Source: Allorhodoferax sp032337135
GTDB taxonomy: Bacteria; Pseudomonadota; Gammaproteobacteria; Burkholderiales; Burkholderiaceae_C
Direction: 5' to 3'
Length of the DNA: 64,000 nucleotides
Assembly: GCF_032337135.1 (NCBI RefSeq)
Contig: NZ_JAVXZZ010000004.1
Coordinates: 1-64,000, forward strand
Shown here: positions 26,298-34,412 of the stretch, piece after piece
Numbering within the stretch: the stretch's first letter is position 1
Layout of the letters: each line of letters starts with the position of its first letter
Made by a program: the position numbers and the translations under genes
The notes under the pieces: generated by a model
What the model saw: the letters and a program-made list of their open reading frames with translations, nothing else
What the model was told of the DNA's origin: nothing
Databases searched by the model: none

Positions 26298-27385
26298 GTC
26301 AGTCGAGGCACGGACACTTCCGCCCGCAAGCCACCACCAGGCCGGTTCGAGAGCTGCAGCTGACCACCGTGGCGCACTGCCACTTCGTGGGCAATCGACA
26401 GTCCCAATCCGACGCCACCCTGGTGGCGATTGCGCGATCCGTCCACGCGGTAGAAGGGCTCGATGACCCGAGACAGTTCTGACTCTTCCATCCCCATCCC
26501 GTCGTCATCGACGAGGATGCGAAGCTCCTCGCCCCTTACCAGGAGCGACACCCGAGCCCGGTGCCCATAGCGCACCGCGTTTTCGACCAGGTTGCCTACG
26601 CAGCGGCGCATGGCCCCGGATTGCAGCCGTGCGGTCTGACCATGGGCGAGCTCCCCCAGGCTGACGTCCAGCCCGGTCTCCTGCAGGTCATGCACGAGGG
26701 CCTCCACCAGGGCGCCCAGGTCTGCCCTGGCATAGGGTTCCGTGTCCGAGGCGCCCCGCAGATAGTCCAGTGTCGAGTGCACCATGGCCTCCATCTCGGC
26801 AATGTCACGTACGAAGCGCTCCCGAATTGCAGCATCGGCCAGGTACTCCGCCCGCAGTGCCAGGCGGGTCAGTGGCGTGCGCAGGTCGTGCGATACGGCC
26901 GCGAGGAAGCGGTCCCGTTGCGCCAGGTGCGCCAGCATGTGGCGCTGCAGTTGGTTGATCAGGCGCGTGGCCTCACGACACTCGGAGGTTCCCTCTTCGG
27001 GCAAGGGTCCCTGGTGCAGGTTCTGGCCCAGTGCCGCGGCCCCCTGAGCCAGCCGCTTCAAAGGCGACGCCAACCACCGCGCCCCGATCCAGGTGGCCAG
27101 CAGCAATGCAGCCACCCGCACTCCGATGTCCATCAACATGCCGGCTGGCGGCATCCCGCCCGGGGGAGGCCGGTGCGCTGGCGGCGGTCCCGCCCAGACG
27201 GTAGTCTGCACGGGCGGCGGTGGCGGGCGAAACGCCGGGAAAACCTCAAACAGCAAGGTCAGGGCCAGCACGTGGCTAACCACGGCGGTCGCACCCAGCA
27301 GCCAGGCCAGGCGAGCGAACAGGGTACTAGGTAGCCACCCCTCGAGCCACGCACCAAGCCGTTGCAGGGTGGGCGGGACAGTCAT
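26294..27385 (-). CDS. Two-component sensor histidine kinase (EnvZ-like class)
   Basis: A 363-residue membrane kinase. TM1 about 24-48 and TM2 about 85-104 enclose a very short, proline-rich periplasmic loop (AFRPPPPPVQTTVWAG onward, residues 51-84). A HAMP-like segment follows, then the phosphoacceptor H166 in AAVSHDLRTPLTRLALR and ATPase boxes NLVENAVRYG, LVDDDGMGMEESEL and GGVGLGLSIAHEVAVRHGGQ. ATG 27385 overlaps the regulator stop as ATGA, so the pair is translationally coupled. With so small a sensor loop it may sense membrane or metal/redox state. Signal unknown. Confidence 0.88.
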   Translation of the reverse strand: MTVPPTLQRLGAWLEGWLPSTLFARLAWLLGATAVVSHVLALTLLFEVFPAFRPPPPPVQTTVWAGPPPAHRPPPGGMPPAGMLMDIGVRVAALLLATWIGARWLASPLKRLAQGAAALGQNLHQGPLPEEGTSECREATRLINQLQRHMLAHLAQRDRFLAAVSHDLRTPLTRLALRAEYLADAAIRERFVRDIAEMEAMVHSTLDYLRGASDTEPYARADLGALVEALVHDLQETGLDVSLGELAHGQTARLQSGAMRRCVGNLVENAVRYGHRARVSLLVRGEELRILVDDDGMGMEESELSRVIEPFYRVDGSRNRHQGGVGLGLSIAHEVAVRHGGQLQLSNRPGGGLRAEVSVPRLT

Positions 27386-28128
27386 GCGCGTTGCGGCCAA
27401 GCCATGCGCCCATGTACCGCCTGGGCATTGAGCATGTACCCAGCCCCGCGGACAGTCTTGATCAGGGGCTCGCCCTGCGGCTCGTGGCCCAGCTTCTGCC
27501 GTAGCCGGGACACCAGCAGGTCGATGCTGCGCTCGAAGGCGTCCATGTTGCGCCCACGGGCCTGCTCCATCAACTGATCCCGTGTCAGCAGGCGCTTGGG
27601 CGCACGCAGGAACACCGAGAGCAGACGGAATTCGGCATTGGACAGTGCCACCACCACACCGGCCGGCGACACCAGCGAGCGGTCGTGCCGGTGCAGTTCC
27701 CAGCCGTCGAAATTCACCACATCGCTGTACTGCGGGTCGGACGATGCCACCCCGTACTGCCGCGTGCGACGCAGCACGGTCTGGATGCGCGCCACCAGTT
27801 CACGCGGTTCGAACGGCTTGCTCACATAGTCGTCGGCACCGCTTTCCAGCCCAACCACGCGGTCAAAGGTCTCGGCGCGGGCTGTCAGCATGATGACCGG
27901 GAGTGCCGACTGCAGCCGGATCTCGCGTGCCAGCGTCAGCCCGTCCTCGCCGGGCAGCATCAGGTCCATCACCACCAGTTCGACCGGATGGCGGGCCAGC
28001 TGCGCACGCATTTCCACCCCGTTGGCCGCCGTGTGGCATTGCAGCGAAAACCGCGACAGGTAGCCCGCCAGCAGTTCGGTGATGTCGCGGTCGTCATCGA
28101 CCACCAGGATGTGGGACAGCTTCGTCAT
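27382..28128 (-). CDS. OmpR/PhoB-family response regulator
   Basis: 248 residues. Receiver domain 1-120 with the acidic pocket (ILVVDDDRD), phosphoacceptor D55 in LVVMDLMLPGEDG, and lysine in DDYVSKPFEPRELVARI. C-terminal winged helix with LSNAEFRLLSVFLRAPKRLL, TRDQLMEQARGR and the wing GEPLIKTVRGAGYMLN. Transcribed before the kinase gene with a four-base overlap, divergent from the EF-hand gene. The palindromes in the intergenic gap are its likely targets. Confidence 0.92.
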   Translation of the reverse strand: MTKLSHILVVDDDRDITELLAGYLSRFSLQCHTAANGVEMRAQLARHPVELVVMDLMLPGEDGLTLAREIRLQSALPVIMLTARAETFDRVVGLESGADDYVSKPFEPRELVARIQTVLRRTRQYGVASSDPQYSDVVNFDGWELHRHDRSLVSPAGVVVALSNAEFRLLSVFLRAPKRLLTRDQLMEQARGRNMDAFERSIDLLVSRLRQKLGHEPQGEPLIKTVRGAGYMLNAQAVHGRMAWPQRA

Positions 28129-28181
28129 GGGCGCAATGTTCCTCGCGCCACTGTAGACCGCTTCAAGCCCCGCCTAAAGCA

Positions 28182-28211
28182 CCAAAACCGGGAGGAATCC
28201 GGTGGTTTTGG
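28182..28211. promoter_or_regulatory. Inverted repeat 1 in the regulator/EF-hand gap
   Basis: CCAAAACC at 28182-28189 and GGTTTTGG at 28204-28211 are perfect eight-base arms separated by 14 bases, 54 bases upstream of the response-regulator start codon. It could be an operator or a leader hairpin of the two-component transcript. Confidence 0.5.
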
Positions 28212-28225
28212 ATCGAACGGAGCAG

Positions 28226-28251
28226 GCTTTGTATCCACCTTGATACAAAGC
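28226..28251. promoter_or_regulatory. Inverted repeat 2, perfect 10-6-10 dyad
   Basis: GCTTTGTATC, spacer CACCTT, GATACAAAGC. Twenty of twenty arm bases pair. It sits near the middle of the 219 bp divergent gap, about 97 bases from each start codon, an excellent candidate for the binding site of the adjacent response regulator controlling the EF-hand gene and itself. Confidence 0.6.
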
Positions 28252-28347
28252 GGACAAACCGGCGATACCGCCGCTTTCAACAATGGGCTGGTCGCCGACG
28301 GTGCACTGCATCGGGGTGACATCCAACCCCTTTTGAAAGGAAGCACC

Positions 28348-29184
28348 ATGAGTTCGATCAGCAACATCTCCAGCGGCAATGCCTGGAGCGCCCAACGCGC
28401 CAGCATGCAGACCCGCATGTTTGCCAAAGTGGATACCGACAGCAGTGGTGGCGTAGACGCGTCCGAACTGCAGACCATGCTCGAAGACGTGAGCAAACAC
28501 ACCGGCGTGAGCTTCGGCAAGACGGCCCAGGAATTGCTCACGGCCATGGACAGCGATGGCAATGGATCCCTGAACAGCGACGAACTGGCGCAGGGCATGC
28601 AGTCGGTCATGCCTCCTCCGCCGTCCACCATGGACTTTGCCCAGAGCCGCAGCGGCGCAGGCGACAACGACGACCTGTTCTCCAGGGTCGACACCGATGG
28701 CGATGGCAGCGTGAGCAAGTCGGAGATGAGCGACTTCGTCTCCAAGATGGGCAAGAACTCCGATACCAGCGAGGACAAGTTCAGCCAACTCGACACCGAC
28801 GGCAGCGGATCGCTGAGCCAATCCGAGTTCGAGGCGGGTCGCCCACAGCCGCCCCAGGGCGGTGGAGGCATGCAAGGGGCCGGTGGCCCCCAGGGGGCCG
28901 CTCCCATGGGGCCGCCACCCGGCGGAGCACAGAAAGCGGAAAGCAGCGCGTCGAGCAGCACCACCTACGACCCCCTGGATACCAACCAGGACGGCGTGGT
29001 GTCCGAAATGGAGCGGCTGGCCGGGGCTCTGAAAGACCTGGCGCAGACCGCCTCCGACAAATCCACCGCTTCCGGGGATGCGTCGCAGGCACTGATCGCC
29101 ACGCTGGGCCAGAAGCTCTACGACCAGATCAGCACCAATTGGTTGACGGACAAAGGCGCCAGCAGCCTGAGCGCCACGGCCTGA
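28348..29184 (+). CDS. EF-hand calcium-binding protein with five EF loops
   Basis: 278 residues without a signal peptide. Five canonical 12-residue EF-hand loops occur at 29-40 (DTDSSGGVDASE), 68-79 (DSDGNGSLNSDE), 115-126 (DTDGDGSVSKSE), 149-160 (DTDGSGSLSQSE) and 211-222 (DTNQDGVVSEME). A Gly/Pro/Met-rich linker (165-195) lies before the fifth. AAAGGAAG precedes ATG 28348. Such proteins are sometimes annotated as XopAW-type calcium-binding effectors; no type III secretion gene is nearby, so that label is not adopted. Divergent from a two-component system, a likely regulatory link. Confidence 0.88.
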   Translation: MSSISNISSGNAWSAQRASMQTRMFAKVDTDSSGGVDASELQTMLEDVSKHTGVSFGKTAQELLTAMDSDGNGSLNSDELAQGMQSVMPPPPSTMDFAQSRSGAGDNDDLFSRVDTDGDGSVSKSEMSDFVSKMGKNSDTSEDKFSQLDTDGSGSLSQSEFEAGRPQPPQGGGGMQGAGGPQGAAPMGPPPGGAQKAESSASSSTTYDPLDTNQDGVVSEMERLAGALKDLAQTASDKSTASGDASQALIATLGQKLYDQISTNWLTDKGASSLSATA

Positions 29185-29250
29185 CGGGCGACCACAACGC
29201 CCACCTGCCAAGATTGGCGATTAAATAGACCACTAGCCCGCGCAAACCAT

Positions 29251-29276
29251 GCGCATGCAGCTACATTTTTCGTAGC
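29251..29276 (-). repeat. 26-nt hairpin repeat at the purN 3' end
   Basis: On the minus strand: GCTAC, loop GAAAAAT, GTAGC, TGCATG, CGC. Perfect arms. The TAG of the right arm is the purN stop codon (R-K-M-stop), so the repeat defines the C terminus. Confidence 0.75.
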
Positions 29277-29842
29277 AAGTTGGCGATCGCCTGCGGGTAG
29301 ATGATGTGCTCCTGCGTCAGCACCCGCGCGGCCAGGGTGTCGGCCGTGTCGTCCGGCAGCACCGGTACGACGGCCTGCTCCAGGATCGGGCCATGGTCGA
29401 GCTCGGCCGTCACCAGGTGCACCGTGGCCCCGGCGAACTTGCACCCGGCCTCGATGGCGCGCTGGTGCGTGTGCAGGCCCGGGAACGCGGGCAGCAGCGA
29501 TGGGTGGATGTTGGTGAGCCTGCCCGCATAGCGCGCCGTGAAGCCGGGCGTGAGGATGCGCATAAACCCGGCCAGCACCACCAGGGCCGGATCGTGCTGG
29601 TCGATCTGGGCCGCCAGGGCTTCGTCAAACGCCTCACGGCTGGGAAACGCCTTGTGGTCCAGCACCGCCGTGGCAATGCCGTACTCGGCCGCAAACGCCA
29701 GCCCCTTGGCGTCCGCCTTGTTGCTGATCACGGCGGCAACGCGCGCACCGTATTTCTCGGCCCAGTGCTCGCGCAACGCAGTTTTCACAATGGCTGCCAT
29801 GTTGGAGCCACCGCCAGAGATCAAAATGACGATGTTTTTCAT
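29261..29842 (-). CDS. purN: Phosphoribosylglycinamide formyltransferase 1 (GART)
   Basis: Transfers formyl from 10-formyltetrahydrofolate to GAR in purine synthesis. 193 residues: start MKNIVILISGGGSNMAAIV, AGFMRILTPGF, the catalytic NIHPSLLPAFPGLHTHQRAI block (Asn and His), and HLVTAELDHGPILEQAVVPV with the catalytic Asp. Shorter than many at its C terminus (…ANLLRKM), which ends in the hairpin repeat. Confidence 0.95.
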   Translation of the reverse strand: MKNIVILISGGGSNMAAIVKTALREHWAEKYGARVAAVISNKADAKGLAFAAEYGIATAVLDHKAFPSREAFDEALAAQIDQHDPALVVLAGFMRILTPGFTARYAGRLTNIHPSLLPAFPGLHTHQRAIEAGCKFAGATVHLVTAELDHGPILEQAVVPVLPDDTADTLAARVLTQEHIIYPQAIANLLRKM

Positions 29843-29881
29843 ACGGGCTGAATTATCGCGCCCTCAACCTGTCTGACCTCC

Positions 29882-30559
29882 ATGACCGAACCCACTCCTC
29901 CTACCCCTTCGCTGCTCCTGACACCCGTGGAGGCCCGCGTGGTCGCCACCCTGATGGAAAAAGCCCGCACCGTGCCTGACAGCTACCCGCTGTCCGTGAA
30001 CGCCCTGCTGCTGGGCTGCAACCAGAAAACCAGCCGCGACCCCGTGATGGAACTCTCGGAAGCCGACGTGATGCAGGCGCTGGAAGAGCTGCGCGACAAG
30101 AACCTGGTGCGCGAGGTCAGCGGGGCCCGGGTGCCACGCTTCGAGCACAACTTCCAGCGCGGTGCCGGCGTGTTCGAGCAGGCCGCCGTGCTGCTGGGCC
30201 TGCTGATGCTGCGCGGGCACCAGACCGCTGCCGAACTGCGCCTGAATGCCGAGCGCTGGTACCGTTTCGCTGACGTCTCGTCGGTTGAGGGCTTTCTGGA
30301 AGAACTGCAGGAACGAAGCGCGGAAAAAGGCGGACCGCTGGTCGTGAAGCTTCCCAAGGCACCGGGGGCGCGCGAGGCCCGCTGGGCCCACCTGCTGTGT
30401 GGTGCGGTCGACGCCAGTGCGCCCGGCAGCGGCAGCGGCGCAGGCGGCGCCAACCAGGCGCGCATCGAAGCCCTGGAGGCCGAGGTGGCCCAACTGCGTG
30501 CCACGGTGGCATTGCTGTGCAAGGAGCTGGGCGTGTCACCACCTGGACAGGATGAATAG
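29882..30559 (+). CDS. yceH: YceH-family protein (DUF480)
   Basis: 225 residues. Double winged-helix DUF480 domain: LTPVEARVVATLMEKARTVP, DSYPLSVNALLLGCNQKTSR, RGHQTAAELRLNAERWYRF. An alanine/glycine linker leads to a short C-terminal coiled coil (IEALEAEVAQLRATVALLC). Widely conserved, role unknown. Its TAG stop forms the first bases of the palindromic operator before the acyl-CoA dehydrogenase genes. Confidence 0.9.
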   Translation: MTEPTPPTPSLLLTPVEARVVATLMEKARTVPDSYPLSVNALLLGCNQKTSRDPVMELSEADVMQALEELRDKNLVREVSGARVPRFEHNFQRGAGVFEQAAVLLGLLMLRGHQTAAELRLNAERWYRFADVSSVEGFLEELQERSAEKGGPLVVKLPKAPGAREARWAHLLCGAVDASAPGSGSGAGGANQARIEALEAEVAQLRATVALLCKELGVSPPGQDE

Positions 30560-30572
30560 TACGATCGTGCTA
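30557..30572. promoter_or_regulatory. Candidate TetR-type operator before acyl-CoA dehydrogenases
   Basis: TAGTACGATCGTGCTA is a 16-base dyad with one mismatched pair and ACGATCGT at its centre, 42 bases before the first dehydrogenase ATG. Sites with this central ACGnnCGT symmetry are known from TetR-type regulators of fatty-acid and acyl-CoA degradation in proteobacteria. The specific regulator cannot be named here. Confidence 0.55.
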
Positions 30573-30613
30573 AAAACTGCTTTTGCTTAGCCGCACAACA
30601 CGGAGACATCCCC

Positions 30614-31819
30614 ATGGACTTGGCATTCACGCCGGAAGAACAGGCATTTCGACAGGAAGTTCGCGCTTGGGTACGGGACAACCTGCCCGCAGACATCGCC
30701 CACAAGGTACACAACGCCCTGCACCTGACCCGCGAGGACATGCAGCGCTGGGCCAGGATTCTGGGCAAGAAGGGCTGGCTCGGTTTTGCCTGGCCTAAGC
30801 AGTTCGGCGGCCCGGGCTGGAACGCCGTGCAAAAGCACCTGTTTGAAGAGGAATGTGCCCTGGCCGGTGCGCCGCGCATCGTGCCCTTCGGCCCGGTGAT
30901 GGTGGCCCCGGTGATCATGGCCTTCGGCAACCGCGAGCAGCAGGAGCGCTTCCTGCCCGGCATCGCCAGCGGTGAAGTCTGGTGGAGCCAGGGCTACAGC
31001 GAACCGGGCTCGGGCTCGGACCTGGCCTCCGTCAAGACCCGCGCCGAACGCCAAGGCGACAAATACATCGTCAACGGCCAGAAGACCTGGACCACGCTGG
31101 GCCAGTACGGCGAATGGATCTTCTGCCTGGTGCGCACCAGTACCGAGGGCAAGCCCCAGACCGGCATCAGCTTCCTGCTGATCGACATGAAGAGCCCGGG
31201 CGTCACGGTGCGCCCCATCATCATGCTCGACGGCGGCCACGAAGTGAACGAGGTCTTCTTCGACAACGTGGAAGTGCCCGTGGCCAACCTCATCGGTGAG
31301 GAAAACAAGGGCTGGAACTACGCCAAGCACCTGCTGGCCCATGAGCGCACCAACATTGCCGACGTGAACCGCTCCAAGCGCGAGCTGGAGCGCTTGAAAC
31401 GCATCGCCAAACGTGAAGGCGTGTGGGAAGACCGCCGTTTCCGCGACGAAATCGCCAAGCTGGAAGTGGACATCGTGGCGCTGGAAATGCTGGTGCTGCG
31501 CGTGCTCTCAGCCGAAAAATCGGGCAAGAACCCGCTGGACATCGCCGGCCTGCTCAAGATCCGCGGTTCGGAAATCCAGCAACGCTACTCCGAACTCATG
31601 ATGCTCGCCGCCGGCCCCTACGCCATTCCCCTGATCCGCGAGGCCATGGAAGCTGGTTGGCAAGGCGACCAGGCTTTTGGCGCCCTGGGTGGTTTCCCTG
31701 GTGGTGAAGTGGCCAACGCACCGTTGGCCTCCACCTACTTCAATCTGCGCAAGACCACCATCTACGGTGGTTCCAACGAAGTGCAGCGCAATATCGTGTC
31801 CCAGGTCGTACTCGGCTAA
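30614..31819 (+). CDS. Acyl-CoA dehydrogenase, PimC-like large subunit
   Basis: A 401-residue FAD acyl-CoA dehydrogenase. Blocks: KKGWLGFAWPKQFGGPGWN, QGYSEPGSGSDLASVKTRAE, NGQKTWTTLGQYGEWIFCLV, and the terminal YGGSNEVQRNIVSQVVLG. The arrangement with a shorter second dehydrogenase directly behind, and overall similarity as I recall it, fit the pimeloyl-CoA dehydrogenase PimC/PimD pair used for dicarboxylic or medium-chain acyl-CoA oxidation. Substrate is inferred. The usual catalytic glutamate region is divergent, as in this subgroup. Confidence 0.85.
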   Translation: MDLAFTPEEQAFRQEVRAWVRDNLPADIAHKVHNALHLTREDMQRWARILGKKGWLGFAWPKQFGGPGWNAVQKHLFEEECALAGAPRIVPFGPVMVAPVIMAFGNREQQERFLPGIASGEVWWSQGYSEPGSGSDLASVKTRAERQGDKYIVNGQKTWTTLGQYGEWIFCLVRTSTEGKPQTGISFLLIDMKSPGVTVRPIIMLDGGHEVNEVFFDNVEVPVANLIGEENKGWNYAKHLLAHERTNIADVNRSKRELERLKRIAKREGVWEDRRFRDEIAKLEVDIVALEMLVLRVLSAEKSGKNPLDIAGLLKIRGSEIQQRYSELMMLAAGPYAIPLIREAMEAGWQGDQAFGALGGFPGGEVANAPLASTYFNLRKTTIYGGSNEVQRNIVSQVVLG

Positions 31820-31843
31820 GACGTCTTTCCAAGAGGTAACAAC

Positions 31844-32959
31844 ATGGATTTCGATTTTTCCGACGACCAACAGCAACTCCGTGATGCCTGCGCCAAATGG
31901 GTCGAAAAAGGCTACAGCTTCGACCGCCGCCGCGCCATTGAGAAGGCCGGTGGCTTCGACCGCGCCGCCTTCCATGAACTGGCTGAACTGGGCCTTTGCG
32001 GCCTCTATGTTCCGGAAGCGGACGGCGGCCTCGGCATGGGGCCCATTGAGGGCATGGTGGTGATGGAGGAACTGGGGCGCGGCATCGTGCTCGAACCCCT
32101 GGCGCAAAGCCTCATCGCCGGTGCCGTCATCGCTGGCTACGGTGATGCCGCCACCAAGGCAGCCTGGTTGCCCGGCATTGCCAGCGGCGAGAAGCTGGTG
32201 GTACTGGCCTACCAGGAGCGTGCCGCCCGCTACCGCCTCGACGTTTGCGAGGCAAAAGCAACTGCAGCCCCCGGCGGTTATGTGCTGAACACTACGAAAA
32301 GCATAGTACCTGTCGGTGACCAGGCCGATGCCTTCATCGTCCCGGCCAAGATCAACAGCCAGCTGGCCTTGTTCCTCGTCGAGCGAAGCAGTGCGGGCGT
32401 GAGCACCCGGGGCTACGGCACCCAGGATGGCGGCCGCGCCGCCGAAGTGGCCCTCAAGAACGCCCCCGCCACCCTGCTGACGGCCGACGGTCAGACCGCA
32501 CTGGAGCATGCGGTGGATATCGGCATTGCCTGTGCCTGTGCTGAAGCGGTAGGCGTCATGGACAAGACCATGGCCATCACGGCCGAATACCTGAATACCC
32601 GCAAGCAATTCGGCGTGCCGATCTCCAGCTTCCAGGCCCTGCGCCACCGCGCCGCCGACATGAAGATGCAACTGGAACTGGCCCGCTCGATGAGCTACTA
32701 CGCCAGCCTCAAGCTCAACGCACCGGCCCCCGAGCGCCGGGCCGCGCTGGCCCGTGCCAAGTACCAGCTGGGCAATTCCATGCGCTTCATCAGCCAGCAG
32801 TCGGTGCAGCTGCATGGCGGCATCGGTGTGACCGATGAATACATCGTGAGCCACTACTTCAAGAAGCTCACCCAGCTGGAAATGACGTTTGGCGACACCC
32901 TGCACCACCTCGGCGAGGTGTCGGATCGGATGACGGAGACCGCTGGCGTCTTTGCCTGA
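31844..32959 (+). CDS. Acyl-CoA dehydrogenase, PimD-like small subunit
   Basis: 371 residues, 24 bases after the PimC-like gene. MDFDFSDDQQQLRDACAKWV start, HGGIGVTDEYIVSHYFKKLT near the end (the QLHGGIGVTDE FAD-contact block). The middle lacks the Y-S-E-P-G-S-G-S-D flavin loop found in its partner (reads LAYQERAARYRLDVCEA), so it likely acts as the non-classical half of a heteromer. Bases 32291-32316 hold a degenerate 5-7-5 hairpin similar to the 26-nt repeats. Confidence 0.83.
   Translation: MDFDFSDDQQQLRDACAKWVEKGYSFDRRRAIEKAGGFDRAAFHELAELGLCGLYVPEADGGLGMGPIEGMVVMEELGRGIVLEPLAQSLIAGAVIAGYGDAATKAAWLPGIASGEKLVVLAYQERAARYRLDVCEAKATAAPGGYVLNTTKSIVPVGDQADAFIVPAKINSQLALFLVERSSAGVSTRGYGTQDGGRAAEVALKNAPATLLTADGQTALEHAVDIGIACACAEAVGVMDKTMAITAEYLNTRKQFGVPISSFQALRHRAADMKMQLELARSMSYYASLKLNAPAPERRAALARAKYQLGNSMRFISQQSVQLHGGIGVTDEYIVSHYFKKLTQLEMTFGDTLHHLGEVSDRMTETAGVFA
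32291..32316 (+). repeat. Degenerate hairpin-repeat relic in the PimD-like gene (uncertain)
   Basis: ACTAC, loop GAAAAGC, ATAGT, ACCTGT, CGG. Arms and tail each differ from the 26-nt consensus but spacing agrees; the segment is AT-richer than its gene. Confidence 0.35.
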
Positions 32960-32977
32960 CGGCTCGCCCGTTCTCTG

Positions 32978-33021
32978 AACAGCGCCTGCACCCGACATTC
33001 GGTGCAGGCGCTGTTTTTTTT
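32978..33021 (+). terminator. Rho-independent terminator after the acyl-CoA dehydrogenases
   Basis: AACAGCGCCTGCACC, loop CGACATTC, GGTGCAGGCGCTGTT: fifteen perfect pairs followed by a run of T. Ends the two-gene dehydrogenase transcript. Confidence 0.95.
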
Positions 33022-33086
33022 CCGTCCCAGTGCTACAGTGTGCGGTACAACCACTGTATGCAATCCGGTAGAAAGGCGCTCCGAGC

Positions 33087-33839
33087 ATGATCCACCGCCT
33101 CTTTCGGCCACGCTGGGCCTTGGCTGCCGCGGCCGCAACGCTGTCGCTGGCTGCCCAGGCGGTTGACCTGCGCGCCTATACCGGTGACTGGGCACCGTAC
33201 AACTTCGAAGAGGGTGGAAAGGTCACCGGCATAGCCACCGATGTTTTCCTTACGGCGTGCAAGCAGGCAAAACTGACATGCAGCACGGAGATGCTGCCAT
33301 GGGCCCGAAGCTACAAGATTGCCACCACCGAACCCGGCACGCTCATCTACACCACCGCACGCAAACCCTCGCGCGAACAGGAGTTTGTCTGGGTCGGCCC
33401 GCTGCTGCCACGCACCACCTGGGTATACGTACGCAACGACCCGGCCATTGTCACCAAGGCCCCCTCAGACATCAGCAAGCTGACCATCGGCATCGTGCGC
33501 GGAGAAGCTTCCGAAACCGATCTGCTGGCCGCGGGTTTGCCCGAATCGGGACTGTCGCGCCAGCCGACCAATGCCGATGTCATCCGCCTGTTGCGCCTGG
33601 GTGTGATCGATGGCATGGTCGACACCGAAATCGGCATGTTGTGGAACCTCAAGACCAATGACTTTGCGCCCAACTTCATGCGCCAGGCCTACAAGCTCAC
33701 CGACGAAGGCGCGTACTACTACGCACTGAACCTCAATACCCCGCCCGAGACCGTCAAGAAGCTGCAAGCCGCAGTCGACAAGCTGCGCACCAGTGGAGAG
33801 ATCCAGAAGGTCGTGCAGCGCTACGTGGGCGGACGCTGA
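33087..33839 (+). CDS. Periplasmic solute-binding protein (SBP_bac_3 type), orphan
   Basis: 250 residues with a signal peptide (RRWALAAAAATLSLAAQA-like core, cleavage after AQA). The mature part is a polar-amino-acid-type binding fold: VDLRAYTGDWAPYNFEEGGK, TGIATDVFLTACKQAKL, LTIGIVRGEASETDLLAAG. No permease or ATPase is adjacent. The similarity to stand-alone binding-protein-like proteins (substrate-binding fold without transporter) makes either a scavenging or sensory role possible. Confidence 0.8.
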   Translation: MIHRLFRPRWALAAAAATLSLAAQAVDLRAYTGDWAPYNFEEGGKVTGIATDVFLTACKQAKLTCSTEMLPWARSYKIATTEPGTLIYTTARKPSREQEFVWVGPLLPRTTWVYVRNDPAIVTKAPSDISKLTIGIVRGEASETDLLAAGLPESGLSRQPTNADVIRLLRLGVIDGMVDTEIGMLWNLKTNDFAPNFMRQAYKLTDEGAYYYALNLNTPPETVKKLQAAVDKLRTSGEIQKVVQRYVGGR

Positions 33840-33854
33840 GCGCCGCGCAGGCGG

Positions 33855-34412
33855 TCAACCCAGCAGACGCGACGTGCGCGGAACGTGGGCGCGCAGGAAC
33901 TCCATCTGGTCGGCCAAGATGCGGCGGTTGCGCAGGATGAAGTCTTCCCACAGGCTGGGCACATAGGGTGCATACAGCAACGGCATGTGTGCCTGCTCGG
34001 GCGTGCGGTGGCTCTTGCGATGGTTGCACGGCTTGCAGGCCGTGACCACGTTCATCCAGGTGTCCTGGCCGTGCTGCGCAAAGGGGATGATGTGCTCCCG
34101 GGTCAGGTCGCTCTCGTGGAAGTGCTCGCCACAGTAGGCGCAGATGTTGCGATCGCGGGCAAAGAGCTTCTCGTTGGTGAGGCCGGGACGCAGGTTGAAG
34201 GGGTTGATGCGCGGCACGCCACGGGTGCCGATGATGCTGTTGACGCGGATGATCGACTGCCGCCCGGTGATGGCGTTGTGTCCGCCATGGAACACCGCAA
34301 TCTCGCCACCCGACTCCCAGCGCACCTCGTCCGACGCGTAGTGGATGACCGCCTGCTCCAGCGAGATCCACGACTGTGGCAGGCCTTGGGCCGACAACTT
34401 CAAGACTTTCAC
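33855..34412 (-). CDS. HNH endonuclease family protein
   Basis: About 185 residues. C-terminal HNH nuclease fold: CAYCGEHFHESDLTREHIIP with the histidine pair, then NVVTACKPCNHRKSHRTPEQ completing two CxxC zinc pairs and the N and H of the motif. The N-terminal half (LKLSAQGLPQSWISLEQAVI) matches a family of stand-alone HNH proteins common in proteobacteria, whose target is unknown. GTG 34412 is chosen because GAGGGG lies seven bases upstream; ATG 34427 is the alternative. Convergent with the binding-protein gene, 15 bases apart. Confidence 0.83.
   Translation of the reverse strand: MKVLKLSAQGLPQSWISLEQAVIHYASDEVRWESGGEIAVFHGGHNAITGRQSIIRVNSIIGTRGVPRINPFNLRPGLTNEKLFARDRNICAYCGEHFHESDLTREHIIPFAQHGQDTWMNVVTACKPCNHRKSHRTPEQAHMPLLYAPYVPSLWEDFILRNRRILADQMEFLRAHVPRTSRLLG

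Noticed and set aside
28348..29184. Labelling the EF-hand protein a type III effector (XopAW type).
   Set aside because: No type III secretion gene or chaperone is in the window; EF loops alone do not support the claim.
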